Both the position numbers and the translations under genes were made by a program. 64,000 nt of DNA from Nibrella saemangeumensis (GTDB lineage: Bacteria > Bacteroidota > Bacteroidia > Cytophagales > Spirosomataceae): positions 186,001 to 250,000 of the forward strand of contig NZ_BAABHD010000024.1 in NCBI RefSeq assembly GCF_039541915.1, given 5' to 3'. The notes beneath the pieces are model-generated. The model searched no databases. It worked only from the letters and a program-made list of their open reading frames with translations, and was not told the DNA's origin. Below, in pieces: positions 42,160 through 51,628 of this stretch; within the stretch, counting starts at the first letter, position 1; each line of letters starts with the position of its first letter.

Positions 42160-43068
42160 TTGAATAACCATCAACAACCTACCCTAGCAGACATCAGCAA
42201 CCTGTTGCAGGAGCAGGGCTACATTACCGACGCGTCAGTGTCTATGTCTGTGTTCCTGTCGCTTAAACTCAACAAGCCCCTGCTGATTGAAGGCCCGGCG
42301 GGCGTGGGCAAAACCGAAATTGCTAAAGTGATGGCCCGTGCTCTCCAGACGGACCTGATCCGCCTGCAATGCTACGAGGGTCTGGACGCTACCCACGCCC
42401 TGTACGAGTGGAACTACCAGCGGCAGTTGCTGCACCTGAAAATGGTGGAGAACCAGCCGCAGTCGGTGGACGAAAAAGAGCAGACCATCTTCAGCGACAG
42501 CTTCCTGATGAAGCGGCCGCTACTCCAAGCCATTACCCACCACCGGAAGCCGGTCCTGCTGATCGACGAGGTAGACCGCTCCGACGAAGAGTTTGAAAGC
42601 TTTTTGCTGGAAGTCCTCAGCGACTGGCAGATCACCATTCCCGAAACCGGTACCATCAAAGCCACCCACATTCCGCAGGTCATCCTGACCAGCAACCGCA
42701 TCCGCGAGCTGTCGGAAGCCCTCCGCCGGCGCTGCCTGTACCTCTACATCGGCTACCCCGACTTTGAAAAAGAATACTTGATCGTGCGGAACAAAGTGCC
42801 CGGCATTGACGCCCGGCTCGGCGAGCAGATCTGCCGGTTTATGCAGCAGCTCCGCACCCTGAAGCTGGAGAAAACGCCTGGTATTGCCGAGACGCTGGAC
42901 TGGGCACTGGCCCTGTCGGCCCTGCACATCGACCACCTTGATAAGAACATTGTGGAGCAAACCCTGGGCGTGGTGCTGAAAGACTGGCACGATACCCGGC
43001 AGGTGCAGCTGAGCCTCACCGAATTGATGGAAAAGACCGGCATCCACTCCAAACTCGATAGTCTTTGA
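42160..43068 (+). CDS. MoxR-type AAA+ ATPase (CoxD-like)
   Basis: A 302-residue AAA+ protein read from a TTG start. The next Met is at residue 29 and would cut into the family's N-terminal helix (LLQEQGYITDA). Walker A is GPAGVGKT (45-52) and Walker B is VLLIDEVD; the Arg-rich ALRRRCLY and the C-terminal lid are intact. MoxR/CoxD ATPases pair with VWA proteins and help mature the molybdenum-hydroxylase active site. It overlaps the VWA gene by 4 bases. Confidence 0.92.
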   Translation: MNNHQQPTLADISNLLQEQGYITDASVSMSVFLSLKLNKPLLIEGPAGVGKTEIAKVMARALQTDLIRLQCYEGLDATHALYEWNYQRQLLHLKMVENQPQSVDEKEQTIFSDSFLMKRPLLQAITHHRKPVLLIDEVDRSDEEFESFLLEVLSDWQITIPETGTIKATHIPQVILTSNRIRELSEALRRRCLYLYIGYPDFEKEYLIVRNKVPGIDARLGEQICRFMQQLRTLKLEKTPGIAETLDWALALSALHIDHLDKNIVEQTLGVVLKDWHDTRQVQLSLTELMEKTGIHSKLDSL

Positions 43069-44186
43069 TTAGCCGCCAGACGTCCCTTTCCCGGAATATT
43101 GTGCAGTTCTGCCGCTTTCTGCGGCACAAAGGATTTGCGTTGAGCGTAGACGACGAAACCACCGCGCTGAACGCCCTGCAATTTATCGATTACCGCAGCA
43201 ATGAGGTGTTCCGCCTGGCGCTCAGGGCCGTGCTGTGCCGCAGCCGCAGCCAGCTTGACCAGTTCGATGCGCTGTTTTTCGACTATTGGAAGGAACTGGA
43301 GAAAGCGATTGATGCCAAAGAAAAACAGCAGACGAAACCGGCGCTGAAACCCGGCGTCAACCAGGACTCGTTTAAAGCCTTAAAATCGTGGCTGGCGGGC
43401 AATAAGAACGAAGAGATTGAGCAGACCGCTTCCTACAGCACCCACCAGAATCTGGCGCAGCAGGATTTCTCTTCCGTTCCGGCCGACGAACTGGATGAGA
43501 TCATGAAAAGCATTAAAGCGCTATCGCGACGACTGGCGGCCCAAAGTAACCGGCGCTACGAAAAATCGGCGAAAGTAAACCTGCCCGACCTGCGGCAGAC
43601 GCTCCGGAAAAATATGCGGCATGGCGGAGAACTGATGCACATCATGTTCCGAAAGCCCAAGCGTAACCGCACCAAGCTGGTGGTACTGTGCGATGTAAGC
43701 CAGTCGATGGACCTATACTCGGCGTTTCTGCTCCAATTTATGTACTCGTTTCAGCAGGTCTTTCGCCGGATTGAGACTTTTGCCTTCAGCACCTCGCTGC
43801 AACCAATTACCAGCCTGTTGAAGCAAAATGATTTCACCAGCTCCCTGAAGGCCATCAGTGCCCAGAACCGGAGCTGGAGTGGCGGCACCCGTATCGGCGA
43901 AAGCCTGCACCAGTTTGTGACCGAATACGCTGCCAGACTGCTCGACAAACGGACCATCGTTATTATCCTGAGCGACGGCTGGGACACCGGCGATATTACC
44001 CTGCTCCGGCAGAGTATGGAAGTTATCCACGCCAGGTCAAAGAAGGTAATCTGGCTGAATCCCCTGGCCGGCTACACGGCTTACCGCCCGGCTGTAGCAG
44101 GTATGCAGACGGCCCTGCCCTTTGTCGATGTCTTTGCTCCCGTCCATAATGTTGATTCGTTGCGCAGGCTGGGCAGGTGGCTTTAG
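43065..44186 (+). CDS. VWA-domain maturation protein (CoxE-like)
   Basis: A 373-residue protein starting at TTG, four bases before the end of the MoxR gene. The N-terminal half is helical (VQFCRFLRHKGFALSVDDE) and the C-terminal half is a VWA domain with the MIDAS motif DVSQSMD (Asp210, Ser212, Ser214) and a later SDGWDTGD. It matches the CoxE partner of CoxD. XdhC/CoxF, another usual maturation factor, is not found nearby. Confidence 0.92.
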   Translation: MISRQTSLSRNIVQFCRFLRHKGFALSVDDETTALNALQFIDYRSNEVFRLALRAVLCRSRSQLDQFDALFFDYWKELEKAIDAKEKQQTKPALKPGVNQDSFKALKSWLAGNKNEEIEQTASYSTHQNLAQQDFSSVPADELDEIMKSIKALSRRLAAQSNRRYEKSAKVNLPDLRQTLRKNMRHGGELMHIMFRKPKRNRTKLVVLCDVSQSMDLYSAFLLQFMYSFQQVFRRIETFAFSTSLQPITSLLKQNDFTSSLKAISAQNRSWSGGTRIGESLHQFVTEYAARLLDKRTIVIILSDGWDTGDITLLRQSMEVIHARSKKVIWLNPLAGYTAYRPAVAGMQTALPFVDVFAPVHNVDSLRRLGRWL

Positions 44187-44249
44187 CACCTCGTCACCAT
44201 TTTTCATCTCCTTTTTTACCTTTCTCCCCACTTGTTTGCCGCCCCCTCC

Positions 44250-44263
44250 TATTTTTGCGGGTA
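44250..44263 (+). promoter_or_regulatory. -7 box suggesting a leaderless transcript
   Basis: TATTTTTG at 44250-44257 matches TAnnTTTG. The start expected from it falls at about 44262-44264, on or next to the ATG at 44263. A clear -33 TTTG at the right distance is not obvious. Confidence 0.4.
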
Positions 44264-45330
44264 TGATTGCTGCAGACCAACTCCGACACTTTACCCAACA
44301 GATATTTCTGGCCATCGGCTGCTCCGAGGCCGATGCTACCTTAGCCGCCGATGTGCTCGTCAGCGCCGACCTTCGGGGCGTCGACTCCCACGGTGTTGCC
44401 CGGTTGCCAGGTTACGTCCGGCTCTACGACCTCGGCCGGCTAAATCCTCAGCCCAACATTCAGATCGTTCACGAGAGCCCCTCCACCGCTGTGGTTGACG
44501 GGGACCGGGGGCTGGGCCTGGTAGTAGGTCCCTGGGCCATGCAGGTAGCCATTGAAAAAGCCCGGCAGGCCGGTACCGGCTGGGTAGCCGTGCGCAACTC
44601 CAATCACTTCGGTATTGCGGGATACCACGCCATGCTGGCGGTGGAGCACGACATGATTGGCCAGGCCATGACCCATGCCGCTCCGCTGGTAGCACCCACG
44701 TTCTCGCTCGACAAGCTGCTGGGCACTAATCCCATTGCGGTAGCGGTACCGGCCCTGTCGGAGCCGCCGTTCCTGGCCGACTTTGCCTCAACCGCCGTGG
44801 CCTATGGAAAGCTGGAAATCCTGCAACGCAAAGGCCAGGCAGTCCCGCTCGGCTGGGCGCAGGATGCCGATGGCCAGCCCACGAGCGACTCCAACGCCGT
44901 CCGCAACGGTGGTGCGTTGCTGCCGCTCGGCTCCGACCGCGAACACGGTAGCCACAAAGGGTATGGACTGGGAGCTATTGTCGATATTTTCTCGGGTGTG
45001 TTATCGGGTGCCAACTACGGTCCGTGGGTACCGCCCTTTGCCACCGCCGGTTTTATGAGTGCCCAGGAAGGTGTGGGTATAGGTACCGGCCATTTCTTCG
45101 GTGCCATGCGGATTGATGCGTTCCGGCCTGCCGAGGACTTCAAATGGCATATGGACACCTGGATTCAGCGGTTCCGCAACGCCCGCGCCGTGGACGGCCA
45201 CCAGGTGCTCATTCCTGGCGACCCCGAGCGCGAGATGGAAGCCCGGCGTCTCTCAGAGGGTATTCCGGTGCTGGAACCTGTGGTTAAAAGTCTGGAAGAC
45301 CTGGGAGAGCGGTTTGGAATTCGGTTGTAA
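44263..45330 (+). CDS. Ldh family NAD(P)-dependent oxidoreductase
   Basis: A 355-residue protein of the malate/L-lactate/ureidoglycolate dehydrogenase (Ldh_2) family. The start at 44263 fits the family; an open frame beginning at 44122 runs through the end of the VWA gene and is rejected. Key blocks are DLRGVDSHGVARLP (His43), VAVRNSNHFGIAGYHA, LLGTNPIAVAVP, and GSHKGYGLGAIVDI. Members reduce or oxidise 2-keto or hydroxy acids such as 2,3-diketo-L-gulonate. It closes the sugar-acid/molybdenum island and is separated from the cox-like genes by only 76 bp, with its own promoter-like box. Confidence 0.9.
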   Translation: MIAADQLRHFTQQIFLAIGCSEADATLAADVLVSADLRGVDSHGVARLPGYVRLYDLGRLNPQPNIQIVHESPSTAVVDGDRGLGLVVGPWAMQVAIEKARQAGTGWVAVRNSNHFGIAGYHAMLAVEHDMIGQAMTHAAPLVAPTFSLDKLLGTNPIAVAVPALSEPPFLADFASTAVAYGKLEILQRKGQAVPLGWAQDADGQPTSDSNAVRNGGALLPLGSDREHGSHKGYGLGAIVDIFSGVLSGANYGPWVPPFATAGFMSAQEGVGIGTGHFFGAMRIDAFRPAEDFKWHMDTWIQRFRNARAVDGHQVLIPGDPEREMEARRLSEGIPVLEPVVKSLEDLGERFGIRL

Positions 45331-45331
45331 T

Positions 45332-45419
45332 GTTTAGAGTTTCAGGTTTCAAGTTCCACGTTTCAACAACGCACCAGTTAGCGGCAGCAACTTGAAACGT
45401 GAAACCTGAAACTCTAAAC
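45332..45419. repeat. Imperfect inverted repeat of GTTTCA-type words between convergent genes
   Basis: The left arm starts GTTTAGAGTTTCAGG (45332) and the right arm ends ACTCTAAAC (45419). The left arm contains one extra 7-nt unit (AGTTCCA). The core words recur at 52350-52442. It lies between the convergent Ldh and DUF5723 genes. Confidence 0.85.
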
Positions 45420-46966
45420 TACCTCCTAAACAACTTCCACTTCCGCTCCCCCGGTTCGTAACACTGGTTCGGGTTTTTGGGGCCGGGGCGGAAGAGCGGA
45501 ATAAACGCACCGGCGTAAAAATTGGCTCCACGGGGCCGGCCAATTCCGAGCACGCCCGGCAGGTGATCGGTTCCCATATAAACAGGGCCGAGCCGGGCCG
45601 CCAGGCCAAAGGTAAGGTTCGTGTAATTACCCTGTAGCGAAACCGGCAGGGCTACCTCGGCCCAGCGGGTTTCGTAGCGGGGGGTTACGGCCAGCACCGC
45701 CGGTGTATAAAAACCGACGGATTTTACCGGCATCACCCCCTGGTACCAGGTAGCGCTGACGTAGACATTTTCCTGCACTTTATAATCTACGTTTACATTC
45801 AGCGCTGCGGGCAGGGCCGACCAAAACGACGTCTGGCGTTTGTCGGCGGGTAGCTCCAGCGTCCGGTCGATGGTAGCCAGGTAATCATCCATCCCGGATA
45901 CACCCAGAAACATGGTGCGGGTCAGGCGTTTGTTGGTTATGTTCACGTCGTGTTGCGTTACGTAGGCCGGATTCCGGTACCGGATGGCCCCGATGTCGGT
46001 CAGCGCCACCGACACGCGGTACTGGTATTTGTTCTTCGTGCCGTCGTAGCGCCGTTCGCCCCGGTCGGTGTAGCGGTAGCGCCGGGCCTCGGGGCGGTAC
46101 TCGTACACCACACCCAGATCAAGGCCCCAGCCTCCGCCCGCCGACTGCCGGCCGAGCAGCCATCCCGGCGTAGGGCGGGCCCCGGTAAATGCGCCCTCGG
46201 TGGTGTAGCCATAGGTAGCCTCGGCGCTGCGGATGTTCAGCGCCAGCATGTTGAACACCCGGCGATCCCGCACGAGCTGGTGAGAGGCATCATCGATAAT
46301 CAGGTGGGTGTTATACATACCCACGACCCGCTTGGCGGTGATACCCACTTTCCAGAACTGCTCCTCATCCTCCTGCAACACATACCCAAAGGTCGCGGCC
46401 AGCTCACCGTACGCATTGGCGTTTACGTCCCCCGACTGATTTTCGTAGATTGTACCCGGCAGGTTTGCCTCCAGCGGCACGCCATTGCGCATAAAGCGGG
46501 CCGTCGGTTCATCAATCTTTCGGGCACTCATCCCAACCCGAACCCGGGAGGTCAGCCCCAGGCCCATGCGTCCGCCTTTCATGTTGATCAACAGTCCCGG
46601 TCCCCGTACCTCACCGCCCATAAACAAGCGTTTATCACGGCCATTCAGGGTCTCAGGCAGGTAGTTATACGGAAAAACAAGTTGGCCGCGGGCGTTCCGG
46701 TACCGGGCGGGTACGGTATTGGTCAGCAGGCTCACCAGCGAATACGGGGCTGCGTACCGCATATAGTTGGTGTGGACGTAGGTGTCGAAACCCGCCAGAT
46801 TGATGAAGAGCCGGTAGCGGGAATCGGCGGCCTGCGCCGGCTGCTGGTAGAGCGCATTGGTACCGGCATAATTGCTCGATGCTATCCCCAGCCAGTGCTG
46901 AGCGTTTGCCGGACGGATGCCCAACAGGGCCAATAACCATACGCCGAAAAAGGTAAATTTCTGCAT
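45419..46966 (-). CDS. DUF5723 family outer-membrane-type protein
   Basis: A 515-residue protein from the ATG at 46966, which gives a proper signal peptide (MQKFTFFGVWLLALLG... ending ANA); the start at 47005 adds 13 residues. The mature part begins HWLGIASSNYAGTNALYQQPA, typical of DUF5723. It alternates aromatic and polar residues, as in OmpA/PorV-like barrels, and ends in a basic KWKLFRR. It should sit in the outer membrane. Function unknown. It is divergent from the ATP-grasp gene by about 110 bp. Confidence 0.82.
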   Translation of the reverse strand: MQKFTFFGVWLLALLGIRPANAQHWLGIASSNYAGTNALYQQPAQAADSRYRLFINLAGFDTYVHTNYMRYAAPYSLVSLLTNTVPARYRNARGQLVFPYNYLPETLNGRDKRLFMGGEVRGPGLLINMKGGRMGLGLTSRVRVGMSARKIDEPTARFMRNGVPLEANLPGTIYENQSGDVNANAYGELAATFGYVLQEDEEQFWKVGITAKRVVGMYNTHLIIDDASHQLVRDRRVFNMLALNIRSAEATYGYTTEGAFTGARPTPGWLLGRQSAGGGWGLDLGVVYEYRPEARRYRYTDRGERRYDGTKNKYQYRVSVALTDIGAIRYRNPAYVTQHDVNITNKRLTRTMFLGVSGMDDYLATIDRTLELPADKRQTSFWSALPAALNVNVDYKVQENVYVSATWYQGVMPVKSVGFYTPAVLAVTPRYETRWAEVALPVSLQGNYTNLTFGLAARLGPVYMGTDHLPGVLGIGRPRGANFYAGAFIPLFRPGPKNPNQCYEPGERKWKLFRR

Positions 46967-47075
46967 AGTCAGGTAAGGGTAGGTAAAGGTAACCAGATAC
47001 CGCATTAAGCACTAGTCGTTTGATAAAATTTGCCCACCAGGTACAAATACCATATATTGTTCCAAATTAACCGTA

Positions 47076-48569
47076 ATGCGTATGGCATTTCAACTGCAAA
47101 CCAGCGGTTCTACCGCTCAATCTCAGACGCAACCATCGAGCAACTTCTCCTTTGGCGATTATCAGACAGAAGGCTTTTATGATGAAATGTTTCTGTCCGA
47201 CAATCAGGTAAGGCCAGGTTATCTTCCTTTTTTCCAACGGGTCGAGCAGCTTACGCGTAACGAACTGATCAGCCGGCAACATGCCGCCGAGCGGGCGCTG
47301 ATGTCGATGGGAATTACCTTCAACGTGTACGCGGAGGGCGAAGGCACGGAGCGCATTATGCCCATTGATATTATTCCCCGCATTATTGAAGCCCAGGAAT
47401 GGAACCGACTGGAGCAGGGACTCATTCAACGGATCAAAGCCCTCAACCTGTTTATCGACGATGTATATAATGACCAGCATATCCTTAACGACGGAATTGT
47501 CCCCCGCGACCTGATCGAGTCCAGCAAATGTTATTTACCGGCCTGTCTGGGACTAAAGCCCCCCAAAGGCATCTGGTGCCACATTACCGGCACCGACCTG
47601 ATCCGGGGCGAAGACGCCCAGTATATGGTGCTGGAGGATAACCTCCGCTGCCCGTCGGGCGTCTCCTACATGCTCGAAAACCGGGAACTGACCAAGCAGA
47701 CGTTCCCGGAAGTTCTGGCCCACACGGGGGTCCGGCCGGTATCCGATTACCCTACCCGCCTGCTGCAAATGCTGCAGCACATCGCCGACCGCCCCGATCC
47801 GAACGTGGTGGTGCTGACGCCGGGCATTTATAATTCCGCTTATTTTGAGCATTCATACCTGGCCCAGCAGATGGGCGTCGAACTGGTCGATTCCAGGGAC
47901 CTGGTCGTATCGGGCGGGTACGTGAAGATGCGCACCACGAAGGGCTTTGAAATTGTGGATGTGATCTACCGCCGGATCGACGATACCTTTATCGATCCGA
48001 AGGTATTCAACCCCGACTCGCTCATTGGGGTGCCGGGCCTTATGGATGTGTACAAGAAAGGCCGGGTAGCGCTCGCCAACGCACCCGGTACCGGCGTAGC
48101 CGACGACAAGGTAATTTATGCCTACGTACCACGCATCATCAAATACTACCTGAACGAAGATCCCATTATCCCGAACGTAAAAACCTATATCTGCCGGGAA
48201 GAAGAGGACTGCCGGTACGTACTGGAGAACATTGAACAACTGGTAGTAAAAGAGGCCAACGAAGCCGGCGGTTACGGTATGCTGATTGGTCCGAAGGCCA
48301 CGAAGGCCGACCACGACCTGTTCCGGGAGAAGATCAAGGCGAACCCGCGGAACTACATTGCCCAGCCGACGATCTCCCTGTCGCGGGTACCGTGTATCGT
48401 CGACGACCATGCCGAAGGACGCCACGTTGATCTGCGCCCGTATATCCTGTACGGCGACGGCATCAACGTCATACCGGGGGGACTAACCAGGGTAGCCCTC
48501 CGCAAGGGCTCACTGGTGGTAAACTCCTCGCAGGGCGGGGGCGGCAAAGACACCTGGGTGTTGTATTGA
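47076..48569 (+). CDS. Circularly permuted type 2 ATP-grasp protein
   Basis: A 497-residue protein with the DUF404/DUF407 arrangement: YDEMFLSDNQVRPGYLPF near the start, PFDILPRII-like and VYNDQHIL blocks, LVLTPGIYNSAYFEHSYLAQQMG, VDVIYRRIDDTFIDP and the C-terminal VNSSQGGGGKDTWVL. Such ATP-grasp ligases usually lie next to an alpha-E domain protein and a transglutaminase-like gene in a peptide-ligation system. Neither is adjacent here, and the gene is on its own with a T9SS gene downstream. Ligase activity is inferred from the family. Confidence 0.9.
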   Translation: MRMAFQLQTSGSTAQSQTQPSSNFSFGDYQTEGFYDEMFLSDNQVRPGYLPFFQRVEQLTRNELISRQHAAERALMSMGITFNVYAEGEGTERIMPIDIIPRIIEAQEWNRLEQGLIQRIKALNLFIDDVYNDQHILNDGIVPRDLIESSKCYLPACLGLKPPKGIWCHITGTDLIRGEDAQYMVLEDNLRCPSGVSYMLENRELTKQTFPEVLAHTGVRPVSDYPTRLLQMLQHIADRPDPNVVVLTPGIYNSAYFEHSYLAQQMGVELVDSRDLVVSGGYVKMRTTKGFEIVDVIYRRIDDTFIDPKVFNPDSLIGVPGLMDVYKKGRVALANAPGTGVADDKVIYAYVPRIIKYYLNEDPIIPNVKTYICREEEDCRYVLENIEQLVVKEANEAGGYGMLIGPKATKADHDLFREKIKANPRNYIAQPTISLSRVPCIVDDHAEGRHVDLRPYILYGDGINVIPGGLTRVALRKGSLVVNSSQGGGGKDTWVLY

Positions 48570-48649
48570 CCCCGCCTTTTTCGGATAAACAGTAAGAAAA
48601 TATATACTTTTTACGGGCTTATCCGTTGATAAAAAAAATACACTATCGC

Positions 48650-51535
48650 ATGAAATTTACCTATACTGCCTGGCTGGTTACCGTCCTGCTAATCGGGTCG
48701 TTGTGGCCGGCTGTCTCGTATGCTACCCACGTACGGGCCGGCGAAATTACCACCCGGCGTTTACCTGGCAACTCACTCACGTATGAAGTTACCCTCACTG
48801 TATACTTTGACATTGCCCGTGGAGCGGATGCCGCCCGCCAGCAGGAAACAGTAACATTCTGTTTTGGCGACGGTACCACCCAGGAAGTCAGACGACTGGC
48901 CCCCATTCCCTTACGTGGTAATCCTAACACCACTATCAACATCTACCGGACTACCCATACGTATCCGGGACCGGGTACATTTGGCATTTCTGTAGCCATT
49001 ACAAACCGGAACAACGGCACCATCAACATGATGGACCCGGTTAACACCTCCTTTTATATTTCAACCACCATTTCGGTAAATGCCGCCCTGGGACTCAATA
49101 GTACGCCTGTGTTGCTGAACCCGCCCCTGGATTCAGCCCGCGTGGGACAGCGCTTCTGCCACAACCCGGCCGCCTTTGATGCGGACGGTGACAGCCTGGC
49201 TTACCGCCTGACTATTCCCCAGCAGGGCGTACCCAGTAACCCCTGCCGGGGTGTCGTGGTCAACGGCTATCGGGACCCGGCGTTGGGCATCAACCCCAGT
49301 GCCCAGAACGAAACGCAGAACGCACCGGCTACCTTCACCATCAATCCTATTACCGGCGATCTCTGCTGGGATGCGCCCGGTGCCGCCGGCCAGTATAACG
49401 TCGCCTTCATCATTGAAGAGTGGCGAAACGGGGTCCTCATCGGCGAGATTATCCGCGATATGCAGATTATTGTGACCGATAGTCCCAACCGAAGACCGCA
49501 ATTGCAGGCACCCGCTGACCTCTGCGTGGAAGCCGGCACAGTCATCAACCAGACCGTCACCGCTACCGATCCCGATGGCCATCGGCTCGAACTCTCCGCT
49601 TTCGGAGGTCCTTTCAACCGGGGTCCCGACGGACAGCCTTACCCCGATGCGCTGGTAGCGCCCCAGGCGGCTACCTTCTCCACCCCCAACCAACCCCAGA
49701 ACTCACCGGCCACCGGCACCTTCCGCTGGCAGACTAACTGCAATCACATTCGCCAGGAGCCCTACGACATCATCTTCCGCGCTATCGACTTCCCCGGCCG
49801 TAACGCTACCCAGCTGGCGACGCTGCAGTCCTTCCGGATCACTATCATTGGCCCCCGCCCCCAGAATCTCACCGCCCGAGCCACCGCTGGCACCACCGGT
49901 GAGCGCGCCGTGCTGCTCAACTGGAATGCCTACACCTGTGCCCCGGCCGGCTCCCAGATGATTATTTACCGCAAGGAGGGCTGCACCCCACTAACCCTTG
50001 ATCCCTGCCAGACAGGACTGCCGGCCGGCTCGGGCTACACCGAGGTGGGGCGCGTACCCATTACCGCTACCTCCTTCACCGACACCCGTGAACTCAAACG
50101 CGGCATCCAGTACAGCTATGTCATTGTGGCGCAGTACCCACTGCCCCAGGGGGGCGTCAGCATTGCTTCCCAGCCCGTCTGCTTTGACCTGCCCCTGCTG
50201 GCTCCGGTACTCACCAACGTCACCGTCGATTCCACCAGCGAGACCCGTGGGGTAATTACCGTGCGCTGGACCCGCCCCCTCGGGCTCAACCCCGGTGACC
50301 TGGGCTCGCCTTACCAGTACCGCCTGCTGCGCTCTACCGGTTCGGGCACTACCAGCTTTACGCAGGTGGCTACCATCAGCACCAATCTCACCCCTGGTGT
50401 AGCCGATACCGTCTTTGTGGACCGGGGTCTAAATACCACCCAGAACGCCTACACCTACCAGCTGGAGTTCTACTTCACCAGCTCCAACGGCCAGCTCACG
50501 CGCCTGGATGCCACCGAGCCCGCCAGCAGCGTGCGGCTGAGCACCACCCCTGCCTTCCGCCAGATCCAGCTTAGCTGGCAGGCCCAGACCCCCTGGAGCA
50601 ACGAGAACCAGCGCCACCGGCTCTACCGCAGCCGCACCGGCCCTAACGGACCGTTTAATCTGGTGGCCGAAGTAGCCGTGCAGGGACCAGCCACCTTTAC
50701 CTATACCGACACCGGCACCGACACCTTCCTGGCCGACGGCAACACCAGTCTGCCCCTGTCGGCCGACAGCAGCTACTGCTACCGGGTGGAGACCGTAGGC
50801 CGCTATACCGATACCCGCATTCCGGTGGGGCTCTTGTACAACTTCTCGCAGATCATCTGCGCCAGTCCCATTGACACTACCCGTCCCTGCCCGCCCCAGC
50901 TCAGCCTGCAGCCTCTGGACTGTGCTGCCCTGACAGATGAGAGCTTCTGTAACCAGACTACCTTCAGCAACAACCTGAGCTGGATATATCCAGAGCGGAA
51001 TGCCGGTAACCAGCTCTGCGACCAGACCGTCACCAGCTACAACATCTACTACAGCCGCTATGAGCAGGATGAGCAGTCGGAGAAGCTCACCAGCGTACCG
51101 GCACCGACTACCACCTTTGAGCACAATAACCTGACCTCGGTGGCGGGCTGCTACTACGTGACGGCGGTGAACCGTCGGGGCCTGGAGAGTGCGCCCAGCA
51201 ACCGGGTGTGCAACGATAACTGTCCGGCTTACAGGCTGCCGAACGTGTTTACGCCCAACGGCGACGGGCGCAACGATGTGTTCCAGCCTATGGCGTGTCC
51301 TCGGTTTGTGGAGACGGTGGAGTTTGTGGTCTACAACCGCTGGGGAGCGAAGGTCTTCCAGACCAGTGACCCTACCCTGAACTGGAATGGGCGAAGCAGC
51401 GGAGGGCAGGAGCTGGCCTCAGGCTTATACTACTACCAGGTAACGGTGCGTTTTGCCAGTGTGAACCGCACGGCCCCTCCGGTGGTGCAGAAGGGCTGGA
51501 TACAGCTGCTGCGGGATGGCGTGAGTATGCGGTAA
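48650..51535 (+). CDS. Gliding-motility-type secreted protein with T9SS type B C-terminal domain
   Basis: A 961-residue protein from the ATG at 48650; a TTG at 48626 would spoil the signal peptide (MKFTYTAWLVTVLLIG... ending YA). Repeated Ig/cadherin-like beta domains fill the body (AFDADGDSLAYRL; ATDPDGHRLELSA), followed by fibronectin type III-like segments. The last 85 residues are the CHU_C type B sorting domain: NVFTPNGDGRNDVFQ, VYNRWGAKVFQT, ELASGLYYYQV. It should be exported to the cell surface by T9SS. The binding partner is unknown. Confidence 0.87.
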   Translation: MKFTYTAWLVTVLLIGSLWPAVSYATHVRAGEITTRRLPGNSLTYEVTLTVYFDIARGADAARQQETVTFCFGDGTTQEVRRLAPIPLRGNPNTTINIYRTTHTYPGPGTFGISVAITNRNNGTINMMDPVNTSFYISTTISVNAALGLNSTPVLLNPPLDSARVGQRFCHNPAAFDADGDSLAYRLTIPQQGVPSNPCRGVVVNGYRDPALGINPSAQNETQNAPATFTINPITGDLCWDAPGAAGQYNVAFIIEEWRNGVLIGEIIRDMQIIVTDSPNRRPQLQAPADLCVEAGTVINQTVTATDPDGHRLELSAFGGPFNRGPDGQPYPDALVAPQAATFSTPNQPQNSPATGTFRWQTNCNHIRQEPYDIIFRAIDFPGRNATQLATLQSFRITIIGPRPQNLTARATAGTTGERAVLLNWNAYTCAPAGSQMIIYRKEGCTPLTLDPCQTGLPAGSGYTEVGRVPITATSFTDTRELKRGIQYSYVIVAQYPLPQGGVSIASQPVCFDLPLLAPVLTNVTVDSTSETRGVITVRWTRPLGLNPGDLGSPYQYRLLRSTGSGTTSFTQVATISTNLTPGVADTVFVDRGLNTTQNAYTYQLEFYFTSSNGQLTRLDATEPASSVRLSTTPAFRQIQLSWQAQTPWSNENQRHRLYRSRTGPNGPFNLVAEVAVQGPATFTYTDTGTDTFLADGNTSLPLSADSSYCYRVETVGRYTDTRIPVGLLYNFSQIICASPIDTTRPCPPQLSLQPLDCAALTDESFCNQTTFSNNLSWIYPERNAGNQLCDQTVTSYNIYYSRYEQDEQSEKLTSVPAPTTTFEHNNLTSVAGCYYVTAVNRRGLESAPSNRVCNDNCPAYRLPNVFTPNGDGRNDVFQPMACPRFVETVEFVVYNRWGAKVFQTSDPTLNWNGRSSGGQELASGLYYYQVTVRFASVNRTAPPVVQKGWIQLLRDGVSMR

Positions 51536-51558
51536 AAATAAATGCTGAAGGGCAGACC

Positions 51559-51621
51559 CCTTCCGTACAAAAGGCGAACAGCCCGGCATTTGACCGGGCT
51601 GTTCGCCTTTTGTACGGAAGG
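51559..51621. terminator. Perfect 28-bp inverted repeat, bidirectional terminator
   Basis: Arms at 51559-51586 and 51594-51621 are perfectly complementary around a 7-nt loop (CATTTGA). It lies between the convergent T9SS gene and yebC. It is unusually long and exact for a terminator. Confidence 0.85.
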
Positions 51622-51628
51622 CAAAGTA

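Noticed and set aside
44122..44262. 47-residue N-terminal extension of the Ldh-family protein
   Set aside because: It overlaps the end of the VWA gene in another frame. The family starts at the Met encoded at 44263, and the extension looks like a chance frame.
37720..45330. Aerobic carbon monoxide oxidation operon
   Set aside because: The large subunit has AYRGAGR, without the AYxCSFR Cys needed for the Mo-Cu site, so CO dehydrogenase activity is not supported.
45950..46936. 328-codon open frame antisense to the DUF5723 gene
   Set aside because: Shadow frame; the minus strand has a clear signal peptide and barrel pattern.
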